A DNA stretch of 31,483 nucleotides from an uncultured Lachnospiraceae bacterium (GCA_910585905.1 CAJUID010000020.1:22241-53723), one strand, 5' to 3'; numbered from the stretch's first letter, positions 1 through 7,581 are shown. The notes: generated by a model not told the origin, from the letters alone. Numbers and translations: made by a program.

Positions 1-112
1 TTTATAAACCAAATGGCATTCTTTTGGCAATGCCAAAAATGTTGAACACTCCTGGCTTTATAAACCAAATGGCATTCTTTTGGCAATGCCAAAAATGTTG
101 AACACTCCTGGT
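1..112. repeat. 56-bp tandem repeat after ffh
   Basis: Two nearly identical 56-bp units (1-56 and 57-112) lie directly downstream of ffh, and a third degenerate copy overlaps the ffh stop region (113-150). Read on the minus strand, each unit contains codons for KRMPFGL followed by a stop, closely resembling the true Ffh C-terminus. Each unit can also form a tight hairpin with 7-bp arms TTTTGGC / GCCAAAA around a 3-nt loop (22-38 and 78-94). The array may continue beyond the window edge. It is too short and has no spacers to be a CRISPR array. Confidence 0.9.
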
Positions 113-113
113 T

Positions 114-1463
114 CTATAAACCGAATGGCATTTTTGGCATTGCAAATCTTTTTTTCTTTTTTCCGCCGCCCATCATGCCTGACATTTGCTTCATCATTTT
201 CTTTGACTGCTCATATTGTTTCATTAATTTATTTACTTCAGAGATATCCACACCAGCTCCTTTTGCAATCCTGCGCTTTCTAGATGGATTAATAATTGCC
301 GGGTTTCCTCTTTCTTCCAATGTCATAGAATAAATAATAGCTTCTACACCTTTAAAAATGCTATCATCTATCTCCAAATCCGACGGCAGCCCCATTCCAG
401 GAAGCATACTGAGAATGCTTTGGAGCCCTCCCATTTTTTTCATCTGTGCCATCTGATCTAGAAAATCATTAAAATCAAATTCTGCCTTGCGGAACTTTTT
501 CTCCATCTCCTTAGCTTTTTCTTCGTCAATCTCAGCTTCCGCTTTTTCAATTAACGTGAGGACATCACCCATGCCAAGAATACGGGATGCCATACGGTCT
601 GGATAAAACTGCTCCAAATCTGACAATTTCTCCCCCATACCTACATAGAGAATCGGACGCCCGGTTACCGCCTTGATTGACAAAGCCGCACCGCCTCTTG
701 TATCGCCATCCAACTTCGTAAGGATAACTCCATCTATCCCAATCTTTTCCTGAAATGTAGATGCCACATTAACTGCATCCTGACCAGTCATCGCATCTAC
801 AACCAATATGCTCTGGTCAATCGAAAGATTAGATTTAATCTCCTGTAATTCCTCCATCATTTCTTCATCTACATGGAGGCGGCCTGCCGTATCTAAAATC
901 ACGACATTATTTTTATTCTTTGACGCATGTTCCAAAGCTGCTTTTGCAATATCTACCGGCTTGTAATTTGTCCCCATAGAAAAAACTTCTACACCTTGCT
1001 TTTCTCCATTGATCTGTAACTGCTCAATCGCAGCTGGGCGGTAAATATCACAGGCAACTAATAACGGAGACCTGCCTTTCTTCTTTAGCTTACCTGCAAT
1101 CTTTGCGGTGGTAGTTGTTTTACCTGCACCCTGCAGGCCGCACATTAACAGCACCGTAATCTCATTAGAAGGTTTTAGGGCAATTTCCGTCGTCTCACTT
1201 CCCATAAGGCTGACTAGTTCTTCATTAACTAACTTAATCACCATCTGCCCCGGCGTCAAGCTATTTAACACATCTTGCCCTATCGCCCGTTCTTGTACTG
1301 TCTTTACAAAATTTTTAACGACTTTAAAATTAACATCCGCCTCCAAAAGAGCCATCTTAACTTCCTTTAAGGCAGCTTTTACATCCTCCTCTGTCAATCT
1401 TCCCTTGCTTCGGAGATTTTTAAAAACATTTTGCAATTTTTCAGTTAAATTATCGAATGCCAT
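114..1463 (-). CDS. ffh: Signal recognition particle GTPase Ffh (SRP54)
   Basis: This is the SRP protein that binds 4.5S/6S RNA and the signal sequences of nascent membrane proteins, then docks on FtsY at the membrane. The 449-aa product has the N-terminal helical bundle (about 1-90), the G domain with P-loop GLQGAGKTT (109-117), DTAGR and TKLDGDTRGG, and a C-terminal methionine-rich M domain ending MKQMSGMMGGGKKKK. The ATG at 1463 is chosen because it begins the conserved MAFDNLTEKL and sits behind AAAGGGGG; the frame stays open for 61 more codons upstream, but that stretch contains the promoter. Length is normal for the family. Here it is separated from ylxM, its usual upstream partner, and has its own promoter. 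Confidence 0.98.
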   Translation of the reverse strand: MAFDNLTEKLQNVFKNLRSKGRLTEEDVKAALKEVKMALLEADVNFKVVKNFVKTVQERAIGQDVLNSLTPGQMVIKLVNEELVSLMGSETTEIALKPSNEITVLLMCGLQGAGKTTTTAKIAGKLKKKGRSPLLVACDIYRPAAIEQLQINGEKQGVEVFSMGTNYKPVDIAKAALEHASKNKNNVVILDTAGRLHVDEEMMEELQEIKSNLSIDQSILVVDAMTGQDAVNVASTFQEKIGIDGVILTKLDGDTRGGAALSIKAVTGRPILYVGMGEKLSDLEQFYPDRMASRILGMGDVLTLIEKAEAEIDEEKAKEMEKKFRKAEFDFNDFLDQMAQMKKMGGLQSILSMLPGMGLPSDLEIDDSIFKGVEAIIYSMTLEERGNPAIINPSRKRRIAKGAGVDISEVNKLMKQYEQSKKMMKQMSGMMGGGKKKKRFAMPKMPFGL

Positions 1464-1511
1464 AAATACCCCCTTTATATGAACATCAGACAATCGGATG
1501 CAACATGTCAT

Positions 1512-1540
1512 AGTATACGGGAAAGGAAAAGTTTTGTCAA
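1512..1540 (-). promoter_or_regulatory. ffh promoter with overlapping dyad
   Basis: Minus-strand -35 TTGACA (1535-1540), 17-bp spacer and -10 TATACT (1512-1517) form an almost ideal housekeeping promoter for ffh. The -35 box lies in one arm of a perfect inverted repeat, TTGTCAAG / CTTGACAA (1534-1541 and 1549-1556) separated by seven T, which could be an operator or DNA-curvature element. Confidence 0.85.
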
Positions 1541-1590
1541 GTTTTTTTCTTGACAATTTTATATCGCCCATAAGAAAACGCCTTTCGAGC

Positions 1591-1644
1591 AAAACAAAAA
1601 GACTCCTATATTGCCGTTTCCAAAAACCTGGCAATATAGGAGCC
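1591..1644 (-). terminator. Rho-independent terminator after the Big_2 gene
   Basis: The 15-nt arms at 1601-1615 and 1630-1644 are almost perfectly complementary and are followed on the minus strand by TTTTTGTTTT. This ends transcription of the secreted-protein gene before the ffh promoter. Confidence 0.92.
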
Positions 1645-1693
1645 AAATCAGGGCGTTTCTTCCAAACAGCCCATTTTACGCTACAAAACTGTT

Positions 1694-2722
1694 TTATACC
1701 CTATATCTGTACCTAAAAGAAGATTTTACATCTGCCTGTCTTAAATCCTGTGTTGCTTTCTGCTTTAACTTTGCTTTCTTTACTGTAAATGTCAAAGTCT
1801 TCTTACCGCCATGAAGAATACTAACCTTCTTTGATTTTAAAGAATATGTACCAATTGTCTTTCCAGCTTTATTCTTTACATCCAACTTGATATTGGTCAA
1901 TTCTACGATTCTCTGTCCTTTGTTATTTAGGAAAGTTGCCTTAATAACAAGATCTCCCTTTTTATTATAAGAAACCTTTGAAATCGTAATATAAACATGA
2001 CCATAACTTGCATCACTTAAATTGAATGCTGGATCAGAATATGTATTTGCCTTAACTGTAACAGCACATTTTACTGTTTCACCAGTAGAAGTAGCCGCAG
2101 AAATTGTTGCGGTACCAGTAGACTTAGCTGTTACCTTACCATTTTTGTCAACCGCAGCAACTTTTGTATTGCTAGAAGACCACTTGCTTACTGTTGCATT
2201 CGTTACTGACAGCTTTTGTGAAAATCCCTTTGTCAAAATAATGCTGCTATTGCTAATGGAAGCAGATGGCTTACTTAACACACCCACTGCCATATAGTCT
2301 GTATCTGCATCAAATGTCAAAGAGAGATTGTAATCAGCAACAGTCGGTGACTGCCATGAGATCACATAGTAATAAAAATTGCCATTTGTCTCGTAATCCC
2401 AACCAGTATTCGGATCATTATTTGCAGAAACCGCCTCATTGTAGAGAAGTTTTGAATCAGATGTCCGTGTAACCTGAATTGTCATCCCAACCAGAGCAGG
2501 TACCATAACCTCAATTGCTGCATTCGTTGAAGATGTAATGCTAAACGCATGGTTTACTGTTGTGTTGGCAACCGCTTTTCCATCTGTTACCTCCAAAATG
2601 TTTGTAACAGAACTTTCATCTGCAGCCTTTGCTGTGCCTGATACGGTAAAAATGCCGCTAACAGCTACTGCCATAGCAATAAATAATGCAATTGCCTTTG
2701 ACTTTTTGATAGAAAATTTCAT
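1694..2722 (-). CDS. Secreted Big_2 (bacterial Ig-like) domain protein
   Basis: The 342-aa product begins with a Sec signal peptide (lysine-rich start, hydrophobic core about 10-28, AKA cleavage site near 33). An N-terminal beta-rich region (about 35-150) resembles pre-peptidase-type sandwich domains. A clear Big_2 domain follows, with SIILTKGFSQKLSV, SSNTKVAAVDKNGKVTAKSTGTA and CAVTVK landmarks, then a third lysine-rich beta region. No LPXTG, transmembrane anchor or catalytic motif is visible, so it is probably secreted or loosely wall-bound; the role is unknown, adhesion being a guess. The start at 2722 is fixed by AAAGGAGG and the signal peptide; an in-frame upstream ATG at 2824 would place the promoter inside the gene. 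It sits between ylxM and ffh as an independent unit. Confidence 0.85.
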   Translation of the reverse strand: MKFSIKKSKAIALFIAMAVAVSGIFTVSGTAKAADESSVTNILEVTDGKAVANTTVNHAFSITSSTNAAIEVMVPALVGMTIQVTRTSDSKLLYNEAVSANNDPNTGWDYETNGNFYYYVISWQSPTVADYNLSLTFDADTDYMAVGVLSKPSASISNSSIILTKGFSQKLSVTNATVSKWSSSNTKVAAVDKNGKVTAKSTGTATISAATSTGETVKCAVTVKANTYSDPAFNLSDASYGHVYITISKVSYNKKGDLVIKATFLNNKGQRIVELTNIKLDVKNKAGKTIGTYSLKSKKVSILHGGKKTLTFTVKKAKLKQKATQDLRQADVKSSFRYRYRV

Positions 2723-2792
2723 GTTTTCCTCCTTTACTAATGAAAAAGTTCTTATCCTGAAAATAAATTTCAGATAAATAATTACAGTCAGA

Positions 2793-2821
2793 ATTATAGA
2801 GCAACTTCTAGTAAAGTGCAA
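2793..2821 (-). promoter_or_regulatory. Promoter of the Big_2 protein gene
   Basis: On the minus strand, -10 TATAAT (2793-2798) lies 17 bp from a weak -35 TTGCAC (2816-2821). The predicted transcript would have a leader of about 65 nt before the AAAGGAGG site. Confidence 0.65.
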
Positions 2822-2913
2822 CAAAATATTTGGAATACACCATAATTAGGGCGAAATCGGGTTAATATATTGAATGTTTTTGTCATAATCTATTTAATTG
2901 CAATTCCTCCTTC

Positions 2914-3282
2914 TTACTCCTCCAATATTTCATCCAGAATATCAAGCACTCTTCCCAAATGTTCCCCCCCTTCTGAAACTTTTAGCTGCTGCAGGTCTCC
3001 CTTCAAAAGCTTCACCAACTTTTTCTGCCGCTCAAATTTTGCCACAAGCCCCAGCTTTTCTTCATATGCCCGAAGCTGTTTTGTAGCACGTTTTATCGCA
3101 TCATAAACTCCCTGCCTAGAAATGCCCTCTTCTTCCGCAATCTCTGTAAAATTGTAATCCTCCAAAATACTTGCCTCAAACATCCGCTGCTGGTTTTCTT
3201 TCAAAAGAGCGCCATAAAAATCATAGAGAAGAGAAAGTTCCACCCTCTCCTCCAATCCCTCATCTTTTCTTTCTTGTTCCAT
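2914..3282 (-). CDS. ylxM: YlxM family DNA-binding protein (UPF0122)
   Basis: This 122-aa protein matches the YlxM family, a small sigma-factor-like helix-turn-helix protein normally encoded just upstream of ffh and thought to modulate the SRP pathway. Visible features are the N-terminal LSLLYDFYGALLKENQQRM block and the helix-turn-helix FTEIAEEEGISRQGVYDAIKR (about residues 46-66), followed by a coiled-coil-like charged C-terminus. The ATG at 3282 has GGGGAA upstream. Its expected partner ffh is about 1.4 kb away, beyond the secreted Big_2 gene. No strong promoter was identified directly upstream, where the decarboxylase terminator lies. Confidence 0.93.
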   Translation of the reverse strand: MEQERKDEGLEERVELSLLYDFYGALLKENQQRMFEASILEDYNFTEIAEEEGISRQGVYDAIKRATKQLRAYEEKLGLVAKFERQKKLVKLLKGDLQQLKVSEGGEHLGRVLDILDEILEE

Positions 3283-3304
3283 TATTATTCCCCATAGATT
3301 TTAA

Positions 3305-3347
3305 AAGGGAATGCGCAGGCACCTTCCCGGATTCTTTGCATTCCCTT
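3305..3347 (-). terminator. Terminator of the decarboxylase operon
   Basis: Perfect 10-bp arms AAGGGAATGC (3305-3314) and GCATTCCCTT (3338-3347) flank a 23-nt loop just after the OadA-like stop. The minus-strand 3' flank is TTAAAATC, so the U-tract is short. Confidence 0.65.
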
Positions 3348-3368
3348 AAAATATTTCAATACATTATT

Positions 3369-4775
3369 TTATACTGGATAAGCCTGGTTTTGCGTATCTG
3401 CCGCTGCACCATCAATTTTGTTCTGCTGCGCCTCACGGTACTTAAAGAATTCCATTGCTACCTGTGGGAACAACGCATAAGACAATACATCCTCATCCTG
3501 CTGCTTATACTGTGCCATCTCTTTTTCAAGGTCGGCAAGCTGCGGCTTAATCAAATCTGCAGGACGGCAGGTAATTGGCTTTACATCACCAATACACTTT
3601 TTCTGGACTTCTGAATCAAACGGCTTAACTGTCTGCCCAAACTCACCAGAAAGAAGCTTCTTGGACTCCTTTGTCACCATCTTATATCTCTCGCCAGACA
3701 CTACATTAAGCACTGCCTGTGTACCAACAATCTGTGATGAAGGTGTAACAAGAGGCGGCTCCCCAAAATCTTTACGAACTCTAGGCACTTCCTCCAGAAC
3801 CTTCTCATACTTATCTTCCTGCCCCATTTCTTTTAACTGGGACACCAGGTTACTAAGCATACCCCCTGGAACCTGATACATCAGAGTCTTGATATTTACG
3901 CCAAGCACCTTTGTATTCATCAGGCCACTCTGCAATGCCTCTTCGCGCATTGGACGGAAATACTCTGCAATCTCTGCAAGCTTTGTCTGGTCAAGGCCGG
4001 TATCATATTCTGTTCCCTTAAATGCCTCAACCATAACTTCTGTGGCAGGCTGGCTTGTTCCCATAGCAAATGGAGACATCGCAGTATCAATTATATCACA
4101 TCCTGCCTCAACTGCCTTCATATATGTCATGGCAGCTACACCGGAAGTATAATGTGTATGAAGGTCAATCGGAATCTTAACTGATTCCTTCAAGGCTGTC
4201 ACTAATTCTGTAGCCTTTACCGGAACCAAAAGACCAGCCATATCTTTGATACAAAGTGATTTTGCACCCATATCCTCAATTCTTTTTGCCATATCTTTCC
4301 AATAATCTAAGGTATAAGCATCCCCCAGTGTATAGGAAAGAGCAATCTGCGCATGGCCATTCTCTTTATTTGCAGCCTTAACTGCTGTCTCAAGGTTGCG
4401 CAGGTCATTTAAACAATCAAATATACGGATAATATCAATACCATTTGCAATCGACTTCTGTACAAAATATTCTACCACATCATCTGCATAGTGATTGTAA
4501 CCTAGAATATTCTGCCCACGGAATAACATCTGGAGCTTTGTATTCTTAAATCCTGCTTTCAATTTACGAAGCCTCTCCCATGGGTCTTCCTTAAGGAAAC
4601 GAAGAGACGCATCAAATGTTGCACCACCCCAGCACTCAACGGAATGGTAGCCGACTTTATCCATTTTATCAATAATAGGAAGCATCTGCTCTGTTGTCAT
4701 ACGTGTAGCAATCAGAGACTGATGCGCATCACGAAGAATCGTCTCCGTAATCTTTAAAGGTTTCTTTTCTGCCAT
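3369..4775 (-). CDS. oadA: OadA/5S-type carboxyltransferase subunit
   Basis: This is the carboxyltransferase subunit related to oxaloacetate decarboxylase alpha, pyruvate carboxylase subunit B and transcarboxylase 5S. It moves a carboxyl group between oxaloacetate/pyruvate and biotin. The TIM-barrel metal site is seen as RDAHQS (D16), the candidate carbamylated lysine in CIKDMAG (K177) and DLHTHYT (H206, H208). At 468 aa it lacks the C-terminal biotinyl domain of full-length OadA; that domain is encoded separately in the same operon. It is the last of five genes. The ATG at 4775 follows a purine-rich GGAAGAGG site directly preceded by the structured RNA element at 4791-4906, so translation may be regulated. 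Exact substrate is uncertain. Confidence 0.93.
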   Translation of the reverse strand: MAEKKPLKITETILRDAHQSLIATRMTTEQMLPIIDKMDKVGYHSVECWGGATFDASLRFLKEDPWERLRKLKAGFKNTKLQMLFRGQNILGYNHYADDVVEYFVQKSIANGIDIIRIFDCLNDLRNLETAVKAANKENGHAQIALSYTLGDAYTLDYWKDMAKRIEDMGAKSLCIKDMAGLLVPVKATELVTALKESVKIPIDLHTHYTSGVAAMTYMKAVEAGCDIIDTAMSPFAMGTSQPATEVMVEAFKGTEYDTGLDQTKLAEIAEYFRPMREEALQSGLMNTKVLGVNIKTLMYQVPGGMLSNLVSQLKEMGQEDKYEKVLEEVPRVRKDFGEPPLVTPSSQIVGTQAVLNVVSGERYKMVTKESKKLLSGEFGQTVKPFDSEVQKKCIGDVKPITCRPADLIKPQLADLEKEMAQYKQQDEDVLSYALFPQVAMEFFKYREAQQNKIDGAAADTQNQAYPV

Positions 4776-4790
4776 ATCTTTTCCTCTTCC

Positions 4791-4906
4791 TGCGCTGCTT
4801 TTACTACATATAAGGAACTAAAATTCCCTTGAATTAAAATTCCTTTCGGTTTGTGCCAAGCAGCGCGCAGGCACAAACTTGCCAGGCTGAAAGAATTCCT
4901 TCAGCC
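4791..4906 (-). promoter_or_regulatory. Candidate structured RNA, copy A (5' of oadA)
   Basis: On the minus (transcript) strand this leader contains, 5' to 3': a hairpin GGCTGAA / TTCAGCC (4906-4900 with 4891-4885, 8-nt loop); a 9-bp hairpin GTTTGTGCC / GGCACAAAC (4878-4870 with 4857-4849, 12-nt loop); an AT-rich hairpin (outer 6 bp 4845-4840 with 4817-4812, inner 5 bp); and AAGCAGCGC (4800-4792), complementary over 9 bp to the 12-nt loop (4866-4858). The last pairing makes a pseudoknot ending next to the Shine-Dalgarno sequence of oadA. A second copy lies at 6618-6719. I cannot assign either to a known RNA family. Confidence 0.75.
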
Positions 4907-5075
4907 TTACCTCCATGGACACATGCCTGTTGTTCCTAATTTACAATGCCGCTTTCTGCAGGCAGCATCCTAAATAAAAGAATTGATTCCATCCAGACAC
5001 ATGTATTTGCTCACTAAACTGTCTCTATATTACATGAATCAACGCGTTTTTTATTCGAACTTCCACTCTAAAGAG
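4907..5075. other. Intergenic region between oadB and the RNA element
   Basis: This stretch after oadB holds no convincing gene. It has a weak imperfect hairpin (ATGC...GCAT, about 4947-4969) and two CATGTGTC motifs on the minus strand. No strong promoter was seen, so oadA is probably read through from upstream. Confidence 0.5.
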
Positions 5076-6224
5076 TTAAATGCCAAAGATTGCCATAAAT
5101 ACACCAGCCGCTACCGCCGTACCGATAACCCCGGCTACGTTTGGTCCCATTGCATGCATCAAAAGGAAGTTTGTTGGGTCGGCTTCCGAACCAACCTTTT
5201 GGGATACACGCGCAGCCATCGGTACCGCAGATACCCCGGCCGAGCCAATCAAAGGATTTACTTTGCCCTTTGTCAATTTGCACATCAATTTTCCAAACAA
5301 TACACCGGATGTTGTACCAATCGCAAAGGCAACCAAACCAAGTGCAACAATCTTTAATGTTGTAAACTTTAAGAATGCCTCTGCACTTGTCGTAGCACCT
5401 ACGGAAGTTCCCAGCAGGATAACAACAATGTACATCAAAGCATTGGAAGCTGTTTCTGCTAACTGGTCAACAACGCCACTCTGCTTAAACAGATTACCAA
5501 GCATCAGCATACCAACAAGAGGGGCTGTTGTAGGAAGCAGCAGGCAGACAACAATAGTAACAATAATCGGGAACAAAATCTTCTCCAGCTTTGATACCGG
5601 ACGAAGCTGCTCCATCTTAATCTTACGCTCTTCTTCCGTTGTAAAAAGCTTCATAATCGGAGGCTGGATAATTGGTACAAGAGACATATAAGAATATGCC
5701 GCTACCGCAATCGGCCCCATGTATTCCGTCTGTTTTAACTTACCACAGAGGAAAATCGAGGTCGGACCATCCGCACCACCAATAATAGATATCGCTGCAG
5801 CCGCCTTGTCATTGAATCCCATCAGGATTGCAAGCAGATAAGCTGTAAAAATACCAAACTGGGCAGCAGCTCCCAACAGGAAACTCGCCGGATTCGCAAT
5901 CAGCGGCCCAAAATCGGTCATCGCGCCAACTCCTAAGAAAATAAGGGACGGCAGGATGCTCCATTCATCCAGCTGATAGAAATAATGCAATAAACCACCT
6001 ACACCATTGGAAGTATCCTCAGGACTTGCCATAATATCTGGATAAATATTTACCAGAATCATGCCAAATGCAATTGGAACTAATAACAATGGCTCATAAC
6101 CTTTTTTAATCGCCAAGTAGAGAAATATGCAGCCAACCAGAATCATTAGGTAATTGCCAACCGTAAGATTGGCAAATGCGGTCTGGCCTGCCAGGTTCTC
6201 TAACGTTGTAATAACGTAATCCAA
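5076..6224 (-). CDS. oadB: Na+-pumping decarboxylase beta subunit (OadB/MmdB/GcdB family)
   Basis: This 382-aa polytopic membrane protein is the subunit that decarboxylates carboxybiotin and exports Na+. Family hallmarks are DFGPLIANP, GGADGPTSIF (149-158, containing the essential Asp, here D152) and the C-terminal MHAMGPNVAGVIGTAVAAG Na+-site helix. The start codon is TTG (6224-6222): AGGAGG lies 8 nt upstream and overlaps the stop of the biotin carrier gene, and the product begins MDYVITTLEN. This tight spacing suggests translational coupling to the carrier. Length is close to the family norm. It acts with the gamma subunit and biotin carrier encoded just upstream. Confidence 0.96.
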   Translation of the reverse strand: MDYVITTLENLAGQTAFANLTVGNYLMILVGCIFLYLAIKKGYEPLLLVPIAFGMILVNIYPDIMASPEDTSNGVGGLLHYFYQLDEWSILPSLIFLGVGAMTDFGPLIANPASFLLGAAAQFGIFTAYLLAILMGFNDKAAAAISIIGGADGPTSIFLCGKLKQTEYMGPIAVAAYSYMSLVPIIQPPIMKLFTTEEERKIKMEQLRPVSKLEKILFPIIVTIVVCLLLPTTAPLVGMLMLGNLFKQSGVVDQLAETASNALMYIVVILLGTSVGATTSAEAFLKFTTLKIVALGLVAFAIGTTSGVLFGKLMCKLTKGKVNPLIGSAGVSAVPMAARVSQKVGSEADPTNFLLMHAMGPNVAGVIGTAVAAGVFMAIFGI

Positions 6225-6239
6225 AGTCAGTCCCTCCTA

Positions 6240-6602
6240 TTAGTTCAAAGTTGCCAAAACTGCTCCTGCTTCTACAGAATCACCTGCTGCCACATTAATG
6301 CTTGCAACAGTTCCATCCTGAGGTGCAACCACCTCGTTCTCCATCTTCATCGCCTCAAGAATTAAGAGGACATCTCCTTTCTTGACAGCCTGGCCTGCGC
6401 CTGCCTTAACAGATATAATCTTTCCAGGCATTGGTGCATTAACTTTTACAGCTCCCTGTGCTCCTGCAGGTGCTGCAGCGGCCTTCGGTGCAGCTTTTGG
6501 CGCTGCCTTTGGTGCAGCAGCAGCCGGTGCCCCAGTCCCAGTTCCTTCTTCTACTGTAACATCATATACAGTACCATTTACGGTAATTGTGTAATTCTTC
6601 AT
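6240..6602 (-). CDS. Biotin carboxyl carrier protein (1.3S/gamma-type biotinyl subunit)
   Basis: This 120-aa protein carries the carboxyl group between carboxyltransferase and the OadB pump as carboxybiotin. The N-terminus MKNYTITVNGTVYDV is followed by an Ala/Pro/Lys swinging linker (about 25-50) and a biotinyl domain with the biotinylation motif EAMKMEN (K86). The start at 6602 is chosen over the in-frame ATG at 6614 because GGAGAG lies just upstream of it and the resulting N-terminus is typical of the family. The structured RNA element copy B ends immediately 5' of this ribosome binding site. The stop codon overlaps the oadB Shine-Dalgarno region. Confidence 0.96.
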   Translation of the reverse strand: MKNYTITVNGTVYDVTVEEGTGTGAPAAAAPKAAPKAAPKAAAAPAGAQGAVKVNAPMPGKIISVKAGAGQAVKKGDVLLILEAMKMENEVVAPQDGTVASINVAAGDSVEAGAVLATLN

Positions 6603-6617
6603 TTTTCTCTCCATTTC

Positions 6618-6719
6618 TGCGTTGCTTTCTACTGCATATAAGGAAATTTAATTTCCTAAACGTTTGTGACAAGCAACACACAGCCACAAACCTGCCAGGA
6701 TGAACAATATCTTTCATCC
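6618..6719 (-). promoter_or_regulatory. Candidate structured RNA, copy B (5' of biotin carrier gene)
   Basis: Transcript-strand elements match copy A in order and size: hairpin GGATGAA / TTCATCC (6719-6713 with 6704-6698, 8-nt loop); TGGCAG linker; 9-bp hairpin GTTTGTGGC / GTCACAAAC (6691-6683 with 6670-6662) including one G-U pair, 12-nt loop; short hairpin AGGAAAT / ATTTCCT (6657-6651 with 6647-6641); and AAGCAACGCA (6627-6618), able to pair with 10 nt of the 12-nt loop including one G-U pair. Relative to copy A, compensatory changes occur in the first hairpin and the pseudoknot. The G-U pairs would be A-C mismatches on the other strand. Confidence 0.75.
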
Positions 6720-6814
6720 TTTTCCTTCATTTTCATTTCATACAAAAAGCTTGTCTCGTCTAGCTCACATTTTTAGTTTATACACCCAGGTCATACTAAC
6801 TAAAATGGCATCCA

Positions 6815-7567
6815 TTAGGAACGGCGCACAATTGAACGGACAACAAGCCCATCTGCGCTCTCATTTTCACTGGCTGCTGCAATAGCCGCTGTAATAACTG
6901 CAACTAATTCCAGATCGTCTGCCAGATTTTCCTCTACCACGACTGGTGCTGCCACTGGAGCCGCCACTGCAGTCGATTCCTGCTGTGCCTGTTTGTTCTG
7001 TGCAGCCCCAATAAATTTAAAGCAGCTAATAAGCAGTGAAATTGCGATTAACACAGCAAACACAATAGCCATACTCATAACTGTGTTTAATCCTGCTCTG
7101 CCCATGATACTGCCGATTGACTGATATTCCTCTACTTTAAAATCAGTCTCTGTGCCATATTTATCATATGATGCAGTAAATACAATTCTCTTATTTTTGT
7201 CTGTCAGCACCCGGATTGAAACAGATGCGGAAGATGAAGCAAGGGAATAGTCTTTCTTTTCAATCTTCTTGAAAGCACCATACTTTTCCTTCATCTTTGT
7301 AAAACTCTTATATTCATTAAAAGTTGCCTTAAGATTTTCATAATCTGTCCTGGAATACTGCTCCTTATAGATTTCAATACCACCCTGCTGCTCTACCTGA
7401 TCAACGATAGCCTGATAATCGGTGTTAAACCACTCCTCGACTCTGGTCTGTGCTGTCTTTTTTAACGTCGATTCCTTGAGATTCTTATTTTCTCTGGTTA
7501 GGCTACAGCCCGTCGCCAGTATCAGGCAGGAAAGCACGCAAAGCAATAAAACTAATTTCTTCTTCAT
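6815..7567 (-). CDS. OadG-like gamma subunit, lipoprotein form
   Basis: This 250-aa membrane subunit likely anchors the decarboxylase complex and stabilises the beta subunit. Residues 1-21 are a lipoprotein signal peptide with lipobox LATGC (C21). An extracytoplasmic region (about 22-155) follows, then one transmembrane segment (about 160-182), a Gln/Ala/Val-rich linker and the OadG-type C-terminus DLELVAVITAAIAAASE...VVRSIVRR. Simple OadG proteins are about 80-120 aa, so the N-terminal lipoprotein domain is an addition. The ATG at 7567 has AAGGAGAGG just upstream, 15 nt after the carboxyltransferase stop. Assignment rests mainly on the TM/C-terminal pattern and operon context. Confidence 0.85.
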   Translation of the reverse strand: MKKKLVLLLCVLSCLILATGCSLTRENKNLKESTLKKTAQTRVEEWFNTDYQAIVDQVEQQGGIEIYKEQYSRTDYENLKATFNEYKSFTKMKEKYGAFKKIEKKDYSLASSSASVSIRVLTDKNKRIVFTASYDKYGTETDFKVEEYQSIGSIMGRAGLNTVMSMAIVFAVLIAISLLISCFKFIGAAQNKQAQQESTAVAAPVAAPVVVEENLADDLELVAVITAAIAAASENESADGLVVRSIVRRS

Positions 7568-7581
7568 ATGCCTCTCCTTAC

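Noticed and set aside
1..112. CRISPR-like array
   Set aside because: The units are directly abutting tandem copies without spacers, and no cas genes are present.
1464..1646. In-frame 61-codon N-terminal extension of Ffh
   Set aside because: It covers the ffh promoter and part of the terminator of the preceding gene and has no family similarity.
3305..3347. Third copy of the decarboxylase-operon RNA element (shares the string GCGCAGGCAC)
   Set aside because: None of the conserved hairpins or the pseudoknot partner is present; it is better explained as a terminator.
4818..4916. 32-aa minus-strand ORF covering RNA element copy A
   Set aside because: The equivalent ORF in copy B encodes an unrelated peptide although RNA stems are conserved, so the signal is structural, not coding.
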